Part shown: in pieces, positions 30,791 through 43,260 of the stretch | Numbering within the stretch: position 1 is the first letter of the stretch | Layout of the letters: each line of letters opens with the position of its first letter | From: Escallonia rubra | Lineage: Eukaryota; Streptophyta; Magnoliopsida; Escalloniales; Escalloniaceae | Assembly: GCA_033065855.1 (NCBI GenBank) | Contig: JAVXUO010002537.1 | Span: 248,001 to 312,000, forward strand | Reading direction: 5' to 3' | Length of the DNA: 64,000 nt | Notes under the pieces: generated by a model | Seen by the model: only the letters and a program-made list of their open reading frames with translations | Databases searched by the model: none | What the model was told of the DNA's origin: nothing | Made by a program: the position numbers and the translations under genes

Positions 30791-32229
30791 ATTAATCAGG
30801 TAAATCAAAGCTTTGATCATCTCTCGAAGATTAAATTCATTCAGCTTTAAGGCCTTTTTAGGGCTCCTAAAGATAAGAAGGCTAAATTTTGTAAGTGGCA
30901 CTATTAGTCATAATACTAACAATTGTGTACTTTTTAGAATATAGTGCATGATCAGATCAATGGGAAATGCTGAAGTTTGTTGATAAGGATAATGAGGTGA
31001 TGAAAGTTGACATTGATCCCTTTCTAGAAATGGCACTAGATATTAACGTGGTGTCAGTTCATTACAGTTCTATCGAGTGCTCAAGCGGCAATGACAGTTC
31101 AGAGCAAGATAACTTTAAAGGCAGGAAGTCATTAGAGAGGAGCATCGATAGCAAAAAGGCAAATGAAAAGATTGTATGGGCTGAAGAAGAGTTCAATTCC
31201 AACAGGGAAATGAGTATCAGCTATGCATGAGAGAGAAGAAGAAGATCATATGGGAATGGGGACTCCAAGGGTAGTTTGTTGCTAAAATTTGGAACCTTTA
31301 TCTCTAAAAGCGGCCCAAATGGAGAACCTATTTTTCAAAATTGTGGTTCCTCAAGTAAGTGGTCTAAAAGAATGTGGTGAGAAGAAAACATAATAGAAAA
31401 CTCGGCCCAAAATAGAAAATCACGAGAGAGCCATTGGAAAATAGATAAAAAAAACAAAAGAGTTTTTCTACTCAACCGGGTGTGAGTTTTAGACAGCCAA
31501 ATATGGCCAGCCAAGTGATTTATCTGAATAATATTGGGCCAAGACATTACATGTCAAGAAACTACAAAGGGAAGAATCCTACAATGGCCAAGTATTGATG
31601 CGAGCCAAAGATGATTAAGTTGAAAGGCCATCTGATAATCAATGGCATGCGGTTGGTCAAGAGAAGTTCCCACTTCCATGAGCTTGCCAAGATTTGAACT
31701 GAATACAAAAAAGAAGAGTTCAAAGGAAATTTGCCGCCATAATGCGAAAAGATTTGCAAGTCAAGCAGGCTCATACTGCTCCGTAGGAAATGACCATGTA
31801 CAAGAGAAGCGAACCATAAAGGTATGGCTGAAAACATACAACAGAAGCCTAAATAAAATAATGGAACAAATAGTGATTGGAAATCAAGAAAAAGATGCCA
31901 AGGTAGTTAGAAAGATTAGGCAGGTGAAAGAGACATCGACTAAGCGATATTAGAAAATTGGAAAGGAGTTAGAAATTGAAGTCTCGACCATAAAGACTAA
32001 GTTCAATATTACAGGAAGTGTGAAAACCGCAAAGGTAAGACAACAGAAGTAAAGAGGAAATTGTTCTACTAGGAACACGAGGTTACGATATATTGTAACA
32101 TGGTGTTCATCTTACCTCTCACGTTTGAGGCAAAAAAAAGGCAATTTTCAGAGAATGAAGATGATGTAGAGAATGGGGGCCTCATAATCACCAGGGAAAC
32201 GGGGTCATTTTGACCAGGTCAGATTCGTA

Positions 32230-32580
32230 AAAAAGTAGATATTTTAAGCCTCTGTTCATTTCAACATGGATGGCTAGCCAGTGACAGGGTTTTGGTCGAT
32301 AATTGTGCTGCAGTAAACATTCTGTTGAGAAAGTTATGTAAGGATGAGAAATACTTGGTCGCACGTGAGATTATGGTATGAAACTTTGCTGGAGCAGTTT
32401 CTAAACCAAAAGGTGTGGTTCCAATAGAGTTGACAATTGGAAATAAAATGAACATACCACCCTTTTTTGTGATCGATTCCTCATCTAGTTTTAATGCCTT
32501 ACTCGATAGGGATTGGATCCATATCAATGGTTGTATACCGTCCTCTCTCAATCAGGTGTTAATGTTCTGGAGAGAATAAC
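32230..32580 (+). pseudogene. Protease part of the Tat element
   Basis: Around 32288-32330 the plus strand reads VLVDNCAAVNILLRKL, the retropepsin active-site region in the form typical of Tat elements. FNALLDRDWIHINGC follows near 32500, the conserved C-terminal block. Confidence 0.75.
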
Positions 32581-33379
32581 AAAATGGAAAAAAGGTGGCA
32601 GAATTGGTTTGGGCAAATGACCAACTATTCTTGGCAAATTCCAATTGCGTGGAGGCAAAGTTCTATCAGCAGTGAATAGAGTCGTTAACATTGGTTGGTG
32701 ATGAGATGATGACGTGTGGCCAAAATGTCGAATGGACAAAATCTGTAGATGATCACATGCAGATAGAAGATGAGATGGTTGGACCTGGTAGTAGAAGGTC
32801 TTGTCCAAGTGTGTGAAGAAGTATTGTTGATGGACAGATACGACAAGAAAGAAGTGGACGAGCGACAGGAAGAAAAAGAGCTTCATGTCCATAATCAGGA
32901 AATTCAAGAGGACATTGAGAATTAGGAGGTGCAACCGATGACGGTTAAAATTATAGATAAGAGTAAATAAGAAAAGATGCAATAATGCTTACCTTTAAAA
33001 AGTTGATGGTTTATGCCATGGAGAAAAGTTTAGCAAAATTTTCTTCTATCAACTAGGCAGAATGTATAGAAGATGATGAAAATGACCAATTAGATGGTAT
33101 TCAGGTATGGGATTCGAGGCTGGCCCCAAAAAAATTGGATTATCTAAACGCGGAGATTCAAGATCCCTTATTACATGTGAACCTAGGGACAGAAGCTGAT
33201 CCACCATTTTCATTAGTGCTAGATTATCAGAAGAGATGCAAAAGCAAGTGATTATGCAAAAGCAAATGATTGAATTGGTCAAAAGATATAAGGACTGTTT
33301 TGCATGGAGTTATGAGGAAATGCTAGGTTTGGATAGAAAGCTGGTCGAGCACAGGCTGACAATCAAACAAGGCTTCAAA

Positions 33380-34390
33380 CCTTTCGTACAAGCACTCAGG
33401 AAGATGTGAAATAAGGTAACCCTACTGGTGAAAGAGAAAATCAAGTGGTTGATAAAGGCAAAGTTCATTAGACCTATCAAGTATGTTGAATGGATGTCGA
33501 ATACAGTCCATGTGTTAAAGAAAAATGGCAAATTAAGAGTCTACATCAATTTCAGAAACTTACATACTGCCACCCTTAAAGATTAGTTTGCCATGTCTGT
33601 TTTTTATTTATTCTTTGATTCAGTGTCAAAGCATGTAGTCATGTCTTTTAGGGATAGAAATGTTGGATATAACAAGATTATTATTAAGAATGATGATGTT
33701 TATAAGACTGCATTTAGAAGTCCTGGTGCAATTAGGATATTTGAATGGATAATTATGCCCTTTGGCCTAAAGAATTCTGGGGCCGCATATCAAAGGGTAA
33801 TTGACTTGATATTTCATGACATGATTGGTAAGTTTCTATAAGTATATATTGATGATGTAGCTGTTAAATCAGATGACCATCAAGAACATATAAACATCTA
33901 GAAGATGCCTTCATTAGAATGAGGAAACATGGTTTGAAAATGAACCCTCTAAAATGTGCTTTTGGAGTTTCTGCAGGGAACTTTTTAGGATTTTGGTCCA
34001 TTAGAGAGGAATTAAAATCGATAGTAACAAACCAAAATCCATCATAAATGTTAAACCTCCTTCAAATAAGAAAGAACTTAAGTGTTTCTTGGGCCAAGAT
34101 AATTTGTTACGCCGATTCATTGCCAATTCTACAAGAAAGACAGAAGCTTTCCCAACTTTGTTGAGACTAAAAGGGGATTTCAAATATCACTGGGGACAAG
34201 AACATCAGCAGGCTTTTCAAGTGATAAAGGAGTATTTGGTTAAGCCTCCAATCCTAATGCGACGAAGAATCGGAAAGCCATTGAAGCTATATTTATATCG
34301 GCCGCAGAGTCTTCGCTTAGCAGTTTTCTTTCTCAAGAAAATAGTCAGGGCTTTTAGCAAGCAATTTACTATTTCAGTTGAGGTCTAAAT
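33380..34390 (+). pseudogene. Reverse transcriptase and first RNase H region of the Tat element
   Basis: Visible motifs are VLKKNGKLRVYINFRNL near 33510-33560, FEWIIMPFGLKNSGAAYQR (33740-33800) and VYIDDV (about 33841). These are followed by the connection/RNase H start FLGQDNLLRRFI and HWGQEHQQAFQVIKEYL (34090-34240). Clear Ty3/Gypsy polymerase, decayed. Confidence 0.85.
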
Positions 34391-35110
34391 GTAACTGAAC
34401 AAAAGTATTCTACAGTAGAAAACAATGTTTAACTTTATATTCTACTGCACTTAAGCTTTAGACATTACATGTTGCATTTTGATGCGTTAGTAGTAGCACA
34501 GACTGATTTAGTAAAATGCATGCTATCGGGACCAGAGTTACGAGGTAATATGGGAAAATGGGTGCTAGCTTTGATAGAGTATGGCCTGACTTATATCCCT
34601 CAGAAGGCCATTAAAGTATAAGCATTGGCCGATTTCCTAGCCGATCATCCAAGTGATGACATTGGAAATAAGTGTTACACGTCACAATCGTCCCTTGGAA
34701 TATGATGTTCGATGGATCAAAAACTAGTAAGAGAGCAGGGGCTGGGTGGTATTGACACGGGAAATGCTCATCAATTTGCCTTCCAAATTGAGAATGATTG
34801 TTCAATAATCAAGCTAAATACGATGCTTTGATTGTCGGCATAAAAATACTATTGGATATGCATGTGATGACGGTCCAAATATTTGGAAACTCCCAATTGG
34901 TTATAAAGTAGCTTACTGGAGAATTTAGATGTTGCACTCCTGGTCTAGAAATATATATCAGTATTACTTCATATTTGTTAAATAATTTTGATGTGACCAT
35001 AATGCATGTCTCAAGATTAAATAACGAAGATGCCAACGCTGTAGCTCAATTGGCCTCAGGGTTGGAAATCATGCATGGAGTTAGTGAATAGTTGGTAAAA
35101 GTATCTAACA
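34390..35110 (+). pseudogene. Second (archaeal-type) RNase H region of the Tat element
   Basis: After ALADFLADHPSDD (about 34622-34660) comes MFDGSKTSKRAGAG near 34700-34745, the DGS motif of the extra RNase H domain that defines Tat-lineage elements. DANAVAQLASG near 35030-35060 fits the end of that domain. Decayed. Confidence 0.75.
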
Positions 35111-35219
35111 ATTCACCATCAATTGGTGAAAGATACAAACAAGTGGAAATGGTTAACCCAGTCGATTTAGCTCAGAACGATTGGCGAACTCCAATCATTC
35201 AGTTTTTACAAAATCAATA

Positions 35220-36210
35220 ATTGAAAGTGGAGAAGAAAATTAATTTACAAGCATTCAAATAGTTTATAGTAAATGGCAACTTGTTTAAAAGAACACCACA
35301 AGGATTGGCCTTAAGCTGTTTAGAAAAACACGAAGCCATGCATGTGATGGCTAAAGTGCATGAAGGTACTTGTGGTGCTCATCAAGTGGGCGTGAAGATG
35401 AGATGGTTGATTAGACAACATGGTCATTATTGTCCTACCATAATGAAGGATTGCATCAAATGTGGATAAGGATGTCAGGCTAAAACAAGGGGCAGTTCAT
35501 CGAGCACCTTGTATAGATATGCAATCTATAGTCAAACCACGGCCTTCCGTGGCTGGGATATGGACCTGATACGTCAAATACATCTTCACTTGGCTAAGAA
35601 ACATGGCTTTATTACTATAGCGACTGATTATTTTACTAAATAGACCGAATCCAAGCCAATGAAGACAGTCAATCAAGGTTTTGTCATCACATTTATCAAG
35701 GAAAACATAATCCATCGATTTGGATTGCCTCAAACTATGATAGCTGATAAGGGTACACTTTTTACTGGGGGCAAATTCAAGCAAATACTTGAATTTGCCA
35801 AGGAATACAAATTCAAAATTTTAAACTCTATTCCATATTATGCCCAAGCTAATGGATAGGCTAAGGCCACAAACAAGTCGATAAAGAATATCATAGAGAG
35901 GGTAATTGAAGATACTCTAGTGATTGGCATCGACTACTATCAAAGGTACTATGGGCATTTATGACTTCCCCAAAACCTAGTACAGGGGTGACTCCATATG
36001 CTTTAACATTTGGGCATGATCTTGTACTGCCGATGGAGATAATAGTCAACTCATTTAGAGTGGCTATGCAAAATAATCTCCATGTGGCTGAATTTAATGA
36101 AGCCATGGCAATTGAGTTGGAAGATCTAGATGACCATCTATTGGACGCTATAGACAGAATGCATGCGCAAAAAATGAAGGTAACCAGATCTTAAAATAAA
36201 AGGGTTTAGC
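35220..36210 (+). pseudogene. Integrase part of the Tat element
   Basis: The zinc-binding HHCC region is visible at 35364-35466 (HEGTCGAHQVGVK...GHYCPTIMKDCIKC). The catalytic core has ATDYFTK near 35620 and RFGLPQTMIADKGTLFTGG near 35719-35775. Next to the C-terminal part is TPYALTFGHDLVLPMEI (35990-36040). Typical Ty3/Gypsy integrase, decayed. Confidence 0.85.
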
Positions 36211-36600
36211 TATGTCTTTTAAGGAAGGGATTTAGTTTGGAAAATCATTCTTCCAATAGGGACCAAAGACCCAAAATTTGGAAAGTGGTCCCCAAATTTG
36301 GGAAGGACCTTTCTAAGTACATAAAGTGCTCAAAGGAGGAACATACTGGCTGAAGTCTTTAGAGGGGCAATCACATGCCAAACCTGTTAATGCCAAATAC
36401 CTAAAGAAATATTTCCCTTCCATGTGGGAAGAAGTTGAACCGATTGATAAAGAAAAATTGCATTAGCCTGTTAAAGGCTACATTACTCAACACATAACGA
36501 AGGCCAAAGTGTTACAGCATTCAAACATTGGTCAAACTAAGAACATAATTCAGTTAATCAAAATTGTTCTTGGAAAGAAAGATATAGACAGTATGTGGCA
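36211..36600 (+). other. Pol 3' end / junction with antisense region
   Basis: Sequence after integrase with traces of a plus-strand pol C-terminus. No separate gene. It leads into the antisense PMD region. Confidence 0.4.
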
Positions 36601-37850
36601 GTTCTAAATTGATTCAGACATCAAAGGCAATTTCCACTGTGACTCAGCCTTAGAGATGATCTGATCGGCAATGGCAAGTTGAGAGTTGGTTCTTGCACGA
36701 TTTCTCAATGGTTCCTCCTAAGCATTATCCCATTCAAGTGCCTCTTTATACACATCACTTTTTCGCTGGACTAAACCTTGTTCTTTCTCCTTCGTCTCAG
36801 CCATCTTTGTCTCTAGTTCCTTCATTTCAGCTGCTACTTGCAGAATATCTTTTGAAAGCTGCAGACTAGTAAGATCTTTTTCTTGTATCCTTGCATTCAA
36901 GACATCGATGTCCTTTACTCTTGTTCTGCTTGTCTTGATATCCATTCCTTGCCTCCAAGAAGAAGACATAAGCAGAACTTGCAGTTTCAGAATGGTTATC
37001 AGTTCCGCTTGCGCGCTGCACAGAGCAAATGTATTCTCTGATAAAGTATTTATCAGGTCATTCAACTTTGACATCGCATCATTGTTGTCCATTCGAGAGA
37101 GCATGGCTGAGTAAACTTCTGAAAATAGTCAACACAGCGACTGCATCAATACTTTTGCTAGAGGTTGAGGCTTCTGTGGAAGGCCAAGTATAGGTGCTAA
37201 TTGCTGCCTGAAGTTGTTGAAACTTGTGATTTATATTGTCAGCAACCGGCGCAACCACAGGATCGGTTGGTTCATTCATTATAGGCACATGATCAGTTCG
37301 GCACAGGTACATGATCAGCTGGTTCATTCACGACAGGGACAATTGGTGCTTGATCCATTGTTCGAGCAGTCATTGTTGGACTTGTATCAGAGTTACTGTT
37401 TGAGAAAGTTTAATTTTTGGTAGTGAGTGAACCTCAGAAGTAGGAGGGGTGCTCAGCTGAGCACTCTCCGATTGATGAGAGTGGAAATCACTAGAGTCTT
37501 CTTTATCCTGAACATCCCAAGATGTATCCTTGGCCTCTAAGAAGGGGAAACGAGGTATAAGCCATTGGGGGTTGAAAAATGCAATACAAACACAACTAGA
37601 CCACTGAACAAATATTCACCTTTTGAGAATATGTGGGGATTGATGAGCTAAGATAGTCGAAGGACCCTCACCAAAAGGCGGTTCTGCACCAATACATTTA
37701 TCCACAAAAGAATCGATAAAATCATCGTCACATAAAGTTGTTGCCTTTTCTTTGCTCATGATGTCTGTTGCTTTTTGGCTCAAATCAATGGTCATGCCAC
37801 CTAAATTTTAAGAGGGGATTGAAGGTTATGAAGATGTTGATGAACGGTCA
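36600..37850 (-). pseudogene. Antisense PMD gene, C-terminal segment (Tat element)
   Basis: Minus-strand frames at 37327-37079 and 37104-36718 encode a polar, helical region (MSKLNDLINTLSENTFALC; later DILQVAAEMKELETKMAETK), probably a coiled coil. This is the distal end of the antisense region whose PMD core lies near 47.2-47.7 and 51.9-53.1 kb. It is cut off from the rest by the Gypsy insertion that starts at 37856. Broken fossil. Confidence 0.6.
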
Positions 37851-37855
37851 ATAAA
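37851..37855. repeat. Target-site duplication ATAAA, left copy
   Basis: Identical to 46060-46064. Marks the insertion of the pol-less Gypsy element into the antisense PMD region. Confidence 0.88.
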
Positions 37856-40800
37856 TGTAGTATCACGCACTTTTCGAGCTATTTAAAATAACTATCTGTG
37901 ACCTGAAAATAAACGAGTAATAATTTTGAGTAATGCTCGGGGATTAGTAGAGAATGGAAGCTTAAAATGATTTTGGGGTTAAAATGTAATTTTGAAAAGT
38001 TTTAGGGTCATTTAGTAATTTTGGAAACTTTGGGGGCTATTTTGCAAATTATGAAAAATGGCAAGTATGTGTCAAGTTTTGGGAAAATTAGTCATAATGC
38101 AATGCCACCTCCTACTTTTAGAAAGGGTGACTAATGATATTTGATTATAAATTAATGATTATTTAATTCTTTAGGAAATTAAATAAAAGAAAAGAAAAAT
38201 TAAAAAAAGAAGAAACATAACAGAGAAAGAAAAACGGAGCACAAAGAGCTCGCGGGGAAAAACAGAGGGAGAAAGGGAAATAATTGGTGCATATTTTCTC
38301 CCTTTAATCCGTTTAATTTCAATGTGTTTGAGTTAAATTTCGGAGGTTTGTGTTCGGGTGTATAGGGGGTCCATTCAGGCGTAGGGAATGCACATTGCTG
38401 CTACGGCAGCAGTGGTGCTGTGATTGTGTGTGGGTTTTAGTGGGGCAAGAGTGTGTAAGAGAGAGAGAGAGAGAGTGAGTGTGTGTGTGTGTGTGTTTGT
38501 GTGTAGGGGTAGCAGGTAGGTCTTAGTATGTTTTCAATTTGTGTAACTGTGGGACTTATGTGTGCTTTGTTGTACGTGTATGTGTGTGTTTGGGTATACG
38601 AGGGGTTTCGGGTGTAGGGTGACGGGGGCTAATTGTGTGTGTATATGTGCATGCTATGTGGTGTAGTGTTTGTTCAGTGTGTAGGGGTAAGGGGAGAGTG
38701 CAGTGTGGGTGTACAGTGTGTGCCTTGTGTGTGTTGCTTTGTATGTGTCCGCACGCGCACGTGTGTGTGTTTGCGTGGGTGAGTATATGTTAATTGTGTG
38801 ACTTATGTATGTATTTCAAATGTTTTAGTGTGTGTATTGGTGGTGAATATGTGTGTGTGTGTGTGTGTGTGTTTGTGAGAGAGAGAGAGAATTGGGTGTC
38901 CGTGTGCTTCAACAGAGAAGGGGGGGAAATGAAGAAGAAGGGATTGTGTGTGGGGGAAGGAGATAGAGTGTGTGTGTTTTGGATTTGAGCAGTACTTGTA
39001 AATGTCACTAAAAGGGCTAGGGTTTAGGCAGTGTATTGAGCAAATTTTTAAAAATAGTTCAGATACTATTTTGGTCAAGTACCAAAAAAGGACCCCAATG
39101 TTTTTAAGAGACGTACGGTGTGGAAAATTTTGGGAATTTTCTGTGTCCACAAAAGACGCTAAATTAGGTATCGATGAAAAAGCATTCTCGATCTATTTAA
39201 CATAGTAAATCAATTTATTTTAATCTAAAAAGTTTAGGAAGACCTTATACTACTAAAAAGTTTTAGTATCTAAAAATTTGTGCCATTCTAAGGTCGATAG
39301 CTATTTTTAGTAGAACCGGCTTCTGATCGCTCGATGCAAGCACCGGTTTGGGATTTTTGAGCGAATTTTTTTCTGAGACAGTTTTTTAGCCCAAAAATGA
39401 GTTCGAGATGCTTAAAATAGTGTTTTAAAGTGTTTTTTGAGATTTTTCAGGTACGGGAATCACTATGGGGTGTTTTGATAATTTGTCACCCATAAGGGGT
39501 ATTTTGATAATTTTACCTATAAAAGATATTTTGGATAAATTCACATACAGTAGGGATATTTTAGTGATTTATTTACGGGAAAGCTGTTTTGGTGATGTAA
39601 GTATGAGAGGGGTGGTTTTGGTAATTTTGCACAAAAGATGCATTTTGGTAATTTTACCTACCCGGTGAGGGGGTCCATTTAAGGAGCCTGCGTGAGTCAG
39701 TATTGAGTTTATAATATCGTAGTCTATATTCTGACCATTTAATTATTTCATCTAGGTTAACGTAAAAGACTTTCTGGTTAGGATAATTTAGCTTCAGATC
39801 TAGGTAAGGGTTTTTATCTGAATCCTGGGTAAGGATTTCGATATGAACCCTTATTTCGATAACTTGTGTTCATAAGTATTCTTTTGATTTGCTTATGGCC
39901 ATTGTTGAACAATGACATAGGCATTGATATCAGCATGTTATTGCCAAGGAAACCCCACCATTAAACCTGAATCAGTTATTTAGAGATCTTATCAATGCTT
40001 GCCTGTTATCGCATGCTGAGAAAATTCGATAACTGTATGCATTCTTTCTTTTGAATGGTTGTGCCTAAATTCGATAATTATTCGTATTTGTTTTTGCTAT
40101 TTGTTTGTGGCTATTTTTGAGTTCTAAATGATGAATTGTTATCCGTATGTTTGATTGTCATTGAAAACCTAATTGATATCGGTTACTGAATTCATGTTAA
40201 TGCTCAATTTTACTGCATGTCAACCATTGAATTTCTTGTTGATTCTATGATTGTTGTCTTTTTTATTGACCTGGGGGTCTGTTCTGAGGGAGGCGTTATA
40301 AGGAAGGTCTGTTCCGGCGTCCTACGGGAAACACAGGCTAGTCCCTTGATCGATGGAAGGGGCTAATTATCGTACATCATGCATGTGTACACTTTATGTG
40401 CATTGCCTGAATGGCGTTGCCTCTACCCAGGATCAAAATAATCTAAAATTGTTTACATTGTATCTTACAATGAATGTTATGAAAAATAATTGGAAATGAA
40501 TACCTTTATATCTGATTGAATGGGATTGAGTTGAAACTCTTCCCCATATTGTGATCGAACTATTTGTGATTATCTGAAACCTTGTCCATATTGTCTTTGA
40601 AATATCTGTGTTAGTTTTAAAAACCTTTGGAAAATCAGCATTGCACTTTAAAATGATGGCTTTTAAAAATGATCTTCAAATGATTGTTTTGGTGTCTATT
40701 TATGATTGTTTATTGTCATTTTAAAAAATCATCATTATGTTTGAAAATAATGGTTTCAAAAATGATCTTCAAATGATCGTTTTGATGTCTTTGAAAATGA

Positions 40801-41382
40801 TCTTCAAATGATCGTTTTGGTATCCATTTATGATTGTTAATGTTTGTTTTGGTATCTATTTGTGATTGTTTTGGTATCTATTTATGATTTATTTAGAAAT
40901 CATCAAACTGTTTATAATTGTCTGAAATATTTTGAAAAATTATCATCTAATGGACTCTAGAGTCGTTTGTAATTCCTTCGGTTGTTCCTTGAACGACCTT
41001 ATTGAGCTCTCAAAAGTTAACCCTTTGTTTGATTCCCTTCTGCAGGTAATGATTAGCTGCAGAATGCTCGGAATGAGTTTAGAGTCTGCATGATAATCCG
41101 GAGTGCCCACCAATATTTTTGGGTCAGTTCAGGTAGTTGCTTTGTAAAGAACCTAAGTTTGAGTTTTGGAAGTTAAGTTGTAAAACTAGTTGTGGTTGAA
41201 GTTTTTCTTAGACTGTGTATCTTGAATAATTTGACTTCGTGTCCATTTAAAAGCTTTGTATATTTTGGAAGTTGTGATTGAGTTAAGATTATTTCTATCA
41301 GTGAATAGGGTCTGATGTGGTGTGGTAGGTTAACATTCTGGGAGTTTGGGGCGACGGAGCTCTGAATTCCTGGGTCGTTACA
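37856..41382 (+). repeat. 5' LTR of the pol-less Gypsy element (3527 bp)
   Basis: Very long LTR with a GA/TG-rich domain at 38430-38990 (including GAGA and GTGT microsatellites near 38459-38500 and 38848-38890). It also has 'ttttggtaattt' repeats at 39460-39670, a conserved block with 'gtctgttctgagggaggcg' near 40275-40400 and 'gttttggtatctatttatga' repeats at 40680-40900. Frames inside the TG-rich domain are compositional. Confidence 0.85.
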
Positions 41383-41384
41383 GT

Positions 41385-41396
41385 TCGTATCAGAGC
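41385..41396 (+). other. Primer-binding site, tRNA-iMet type
   Basis: TCGTATCAGAGC lies two bases after the 5' LTR end and matches the plant tRNA-iMet primer site at 11 of 12 positions. Confidence 0.75.
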
Positions 41397-41589
41397 AGTT
41401 CGGTCTTGTGGTATTAAGAGCTTAGGTATATTGTTCTGTAGACACGGAACCATAGGGTATAGGTAACGCAATTCTGTAGAATCATAGAGTTAAGAGTAGG
41501 GTAGGACAATGGTAGAGTTAAGAAGTTTGCCTTCTGTAATTATAATGTTCTTTAGACACATGTTGGTACAACTTTGATAACCGTTCATT

Positions 41590-42860
41590 GTATTAGTATG
41601 GCTCGCACTCATAGCACTGACAATGGAGAAAGTACGGAGGGCCAGGAGGTCTCCGGTAGAGAGGTACCTCGACGTAATAGGGAGGAATAACAGAATTCAG
41701 AACCGATGGTTGCGGTTCACTATGAACCATATTTTTACCTTGATGACACAGAATCTGGCTAACCAATAGCAAGGAGTACAGAATCATGTTCAACCACAAC
41801 CATGACCTCAAGATGATAGTACCTAGGGTAAATTACAAACAAAATGCGACTAGCTTTTAGGGGTCATTGGACCATATGGAGTAGAGAATTGGATCAACTA
41901 AATTGAGAAAATTTTTAGAGCCATTCACTTTAGTAAGAGACAAAAGGTTGAATTTTCTATCTATAAACTGAGAGGTGATGCCGAACATTGGTTAAAAATG
42001 GTAGAGAAGAGTTTGATTCGTCAACAGTTTGATGAGATGACTTGGGAACAATTCAAGGAATTCTTCTTCAACTGACATTTTTGACGAGTTATTGTGAACA
42101 GATGTTGAGAGAATTTGCCAATATGACACAAGCAGATCAAGAATGGGTAGATGAATTTGAAATGAGTTTTTTACGCCTCGTCAGATTTGCAGTAAGGATG
42201 TTGCCAACAGGAAAAGATAGATGCTGGAAGTTTGAGTGGGGCGTTAGGCCTAAATTGAAAGATAGAGTGATCTCTGCTTAATTGACGAGCTATATGGAAT
42301 GCGTATACTTGGCATGCGCTTTGGAGTAATCTATGGTCGACAGCAGAAAGAGGTACAAGGGGCTGACAAATGTCAACAATTTTTAGTGCCAGCACAGCAA
42401 GGTGCCCAAGGCCTAAGGATGAGGCAGAGGCACAGATTTAGGCCCGCTTCAGCTTAGGGATTTAGACCTGGGCAGAGTTCTAGAGTCAACCTGGGCAAAG
42501 TATGGGATTCAGAAGAGTGTAGAGCGTAGGAGCCAGATCTACCCAGAGTACTCAATTTGATTGATCGCAGAATTCTTGAGTTCGACCTACACAAAGTCCT
42601 AGTCAGGGTGGTGGGTCAGCTTTTCCAGCCACCTCATGTATCATGTGTGGGAGGTATCATGGTGGTAAGTCATGCTATAGAGTTACCGGAGGATGCTTTA
42701 GGTGTGGCAGTGTGGAGCATCAGGTTTGAGACTGTTCATTTACTAGAAATAATCTATCAATTTTTTGTCTCGTACCTATAGCTAGTGCATCAACAAGCAA
42801 TATTCCTTGCTAGGAAAGAGGATCAAGCCCGCATGGCTAGACTTAGTGGACTCAGTTTCA
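41590..42860 (+). pseudogene. Gag part of the pol-less Gypsy element
   Basis: Begins around MARTHSTDNGESTEGQE (41599). The capsid-type core includes ADQEWVDEFEMSFLRLVRFA (about 42130-42190) and, later, a region around 42650-42740 with a degraded zinc-knuckle-like segment. Same Gag type as 57170-58650. Confidence 0.7.
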
Positions 42861-42899
42861 GCAGGTGCAAAGGCCCATAACATCAATCTGTCTTTATTC

Positions 42900-43260
42900 T
42901 ATGTCAACTCAGGATGTCACAGCATGTAATGGTGTGGTGCCAGGTACACTACACGTTAACCCATTAGATGCTCGTATATTTTTTGATTCTAAAGTGTCAT
43001 ATTCCTTTGTATCCCTTACTTTTACATGGTGATTGAGGGTGAAAATCTATCTCTTAGAGGCTAAACTTGTGATAGGCACTCCATTGAGAGAATCTTTGAC
43101 TGTTTCTACCGTTATCTATGACTATGTTTTCCATGTTAGGGATAGAGATCTTCTTGTGGATCTCATCCCATCTACTATTATATACTTTGATATCATACAA
43201 GGCAGGGATTGGTTATCCTCTAATCATGTGTCCGTGGATCGTCATGGAAAACCTTAGTAG
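42900..43260 (+). pseudogene. Protease part of the pol-less Gypsy element
   Basis: The translation at 43033-43257 shows DLLVDLIPSTIIYFDIIQGR followed by DWLSSNHVSVDRHGKP, the C-terminal block of a plant Gypsy retropepsin. Recognisable coding sequence stops here. What follows is non-coding rather than reverse transcriptase. Confidence 0.75.

Noticed and set aside
38790-39150. His/Thr/Ser-rich frames over the TG-rich LTR domain, and similar frames at 55322-55654 and 61568-61924
   Set aside because: The translations are direct readings of (TG)n or (CA)n sequence. They lie inside non-coding LTR domains.
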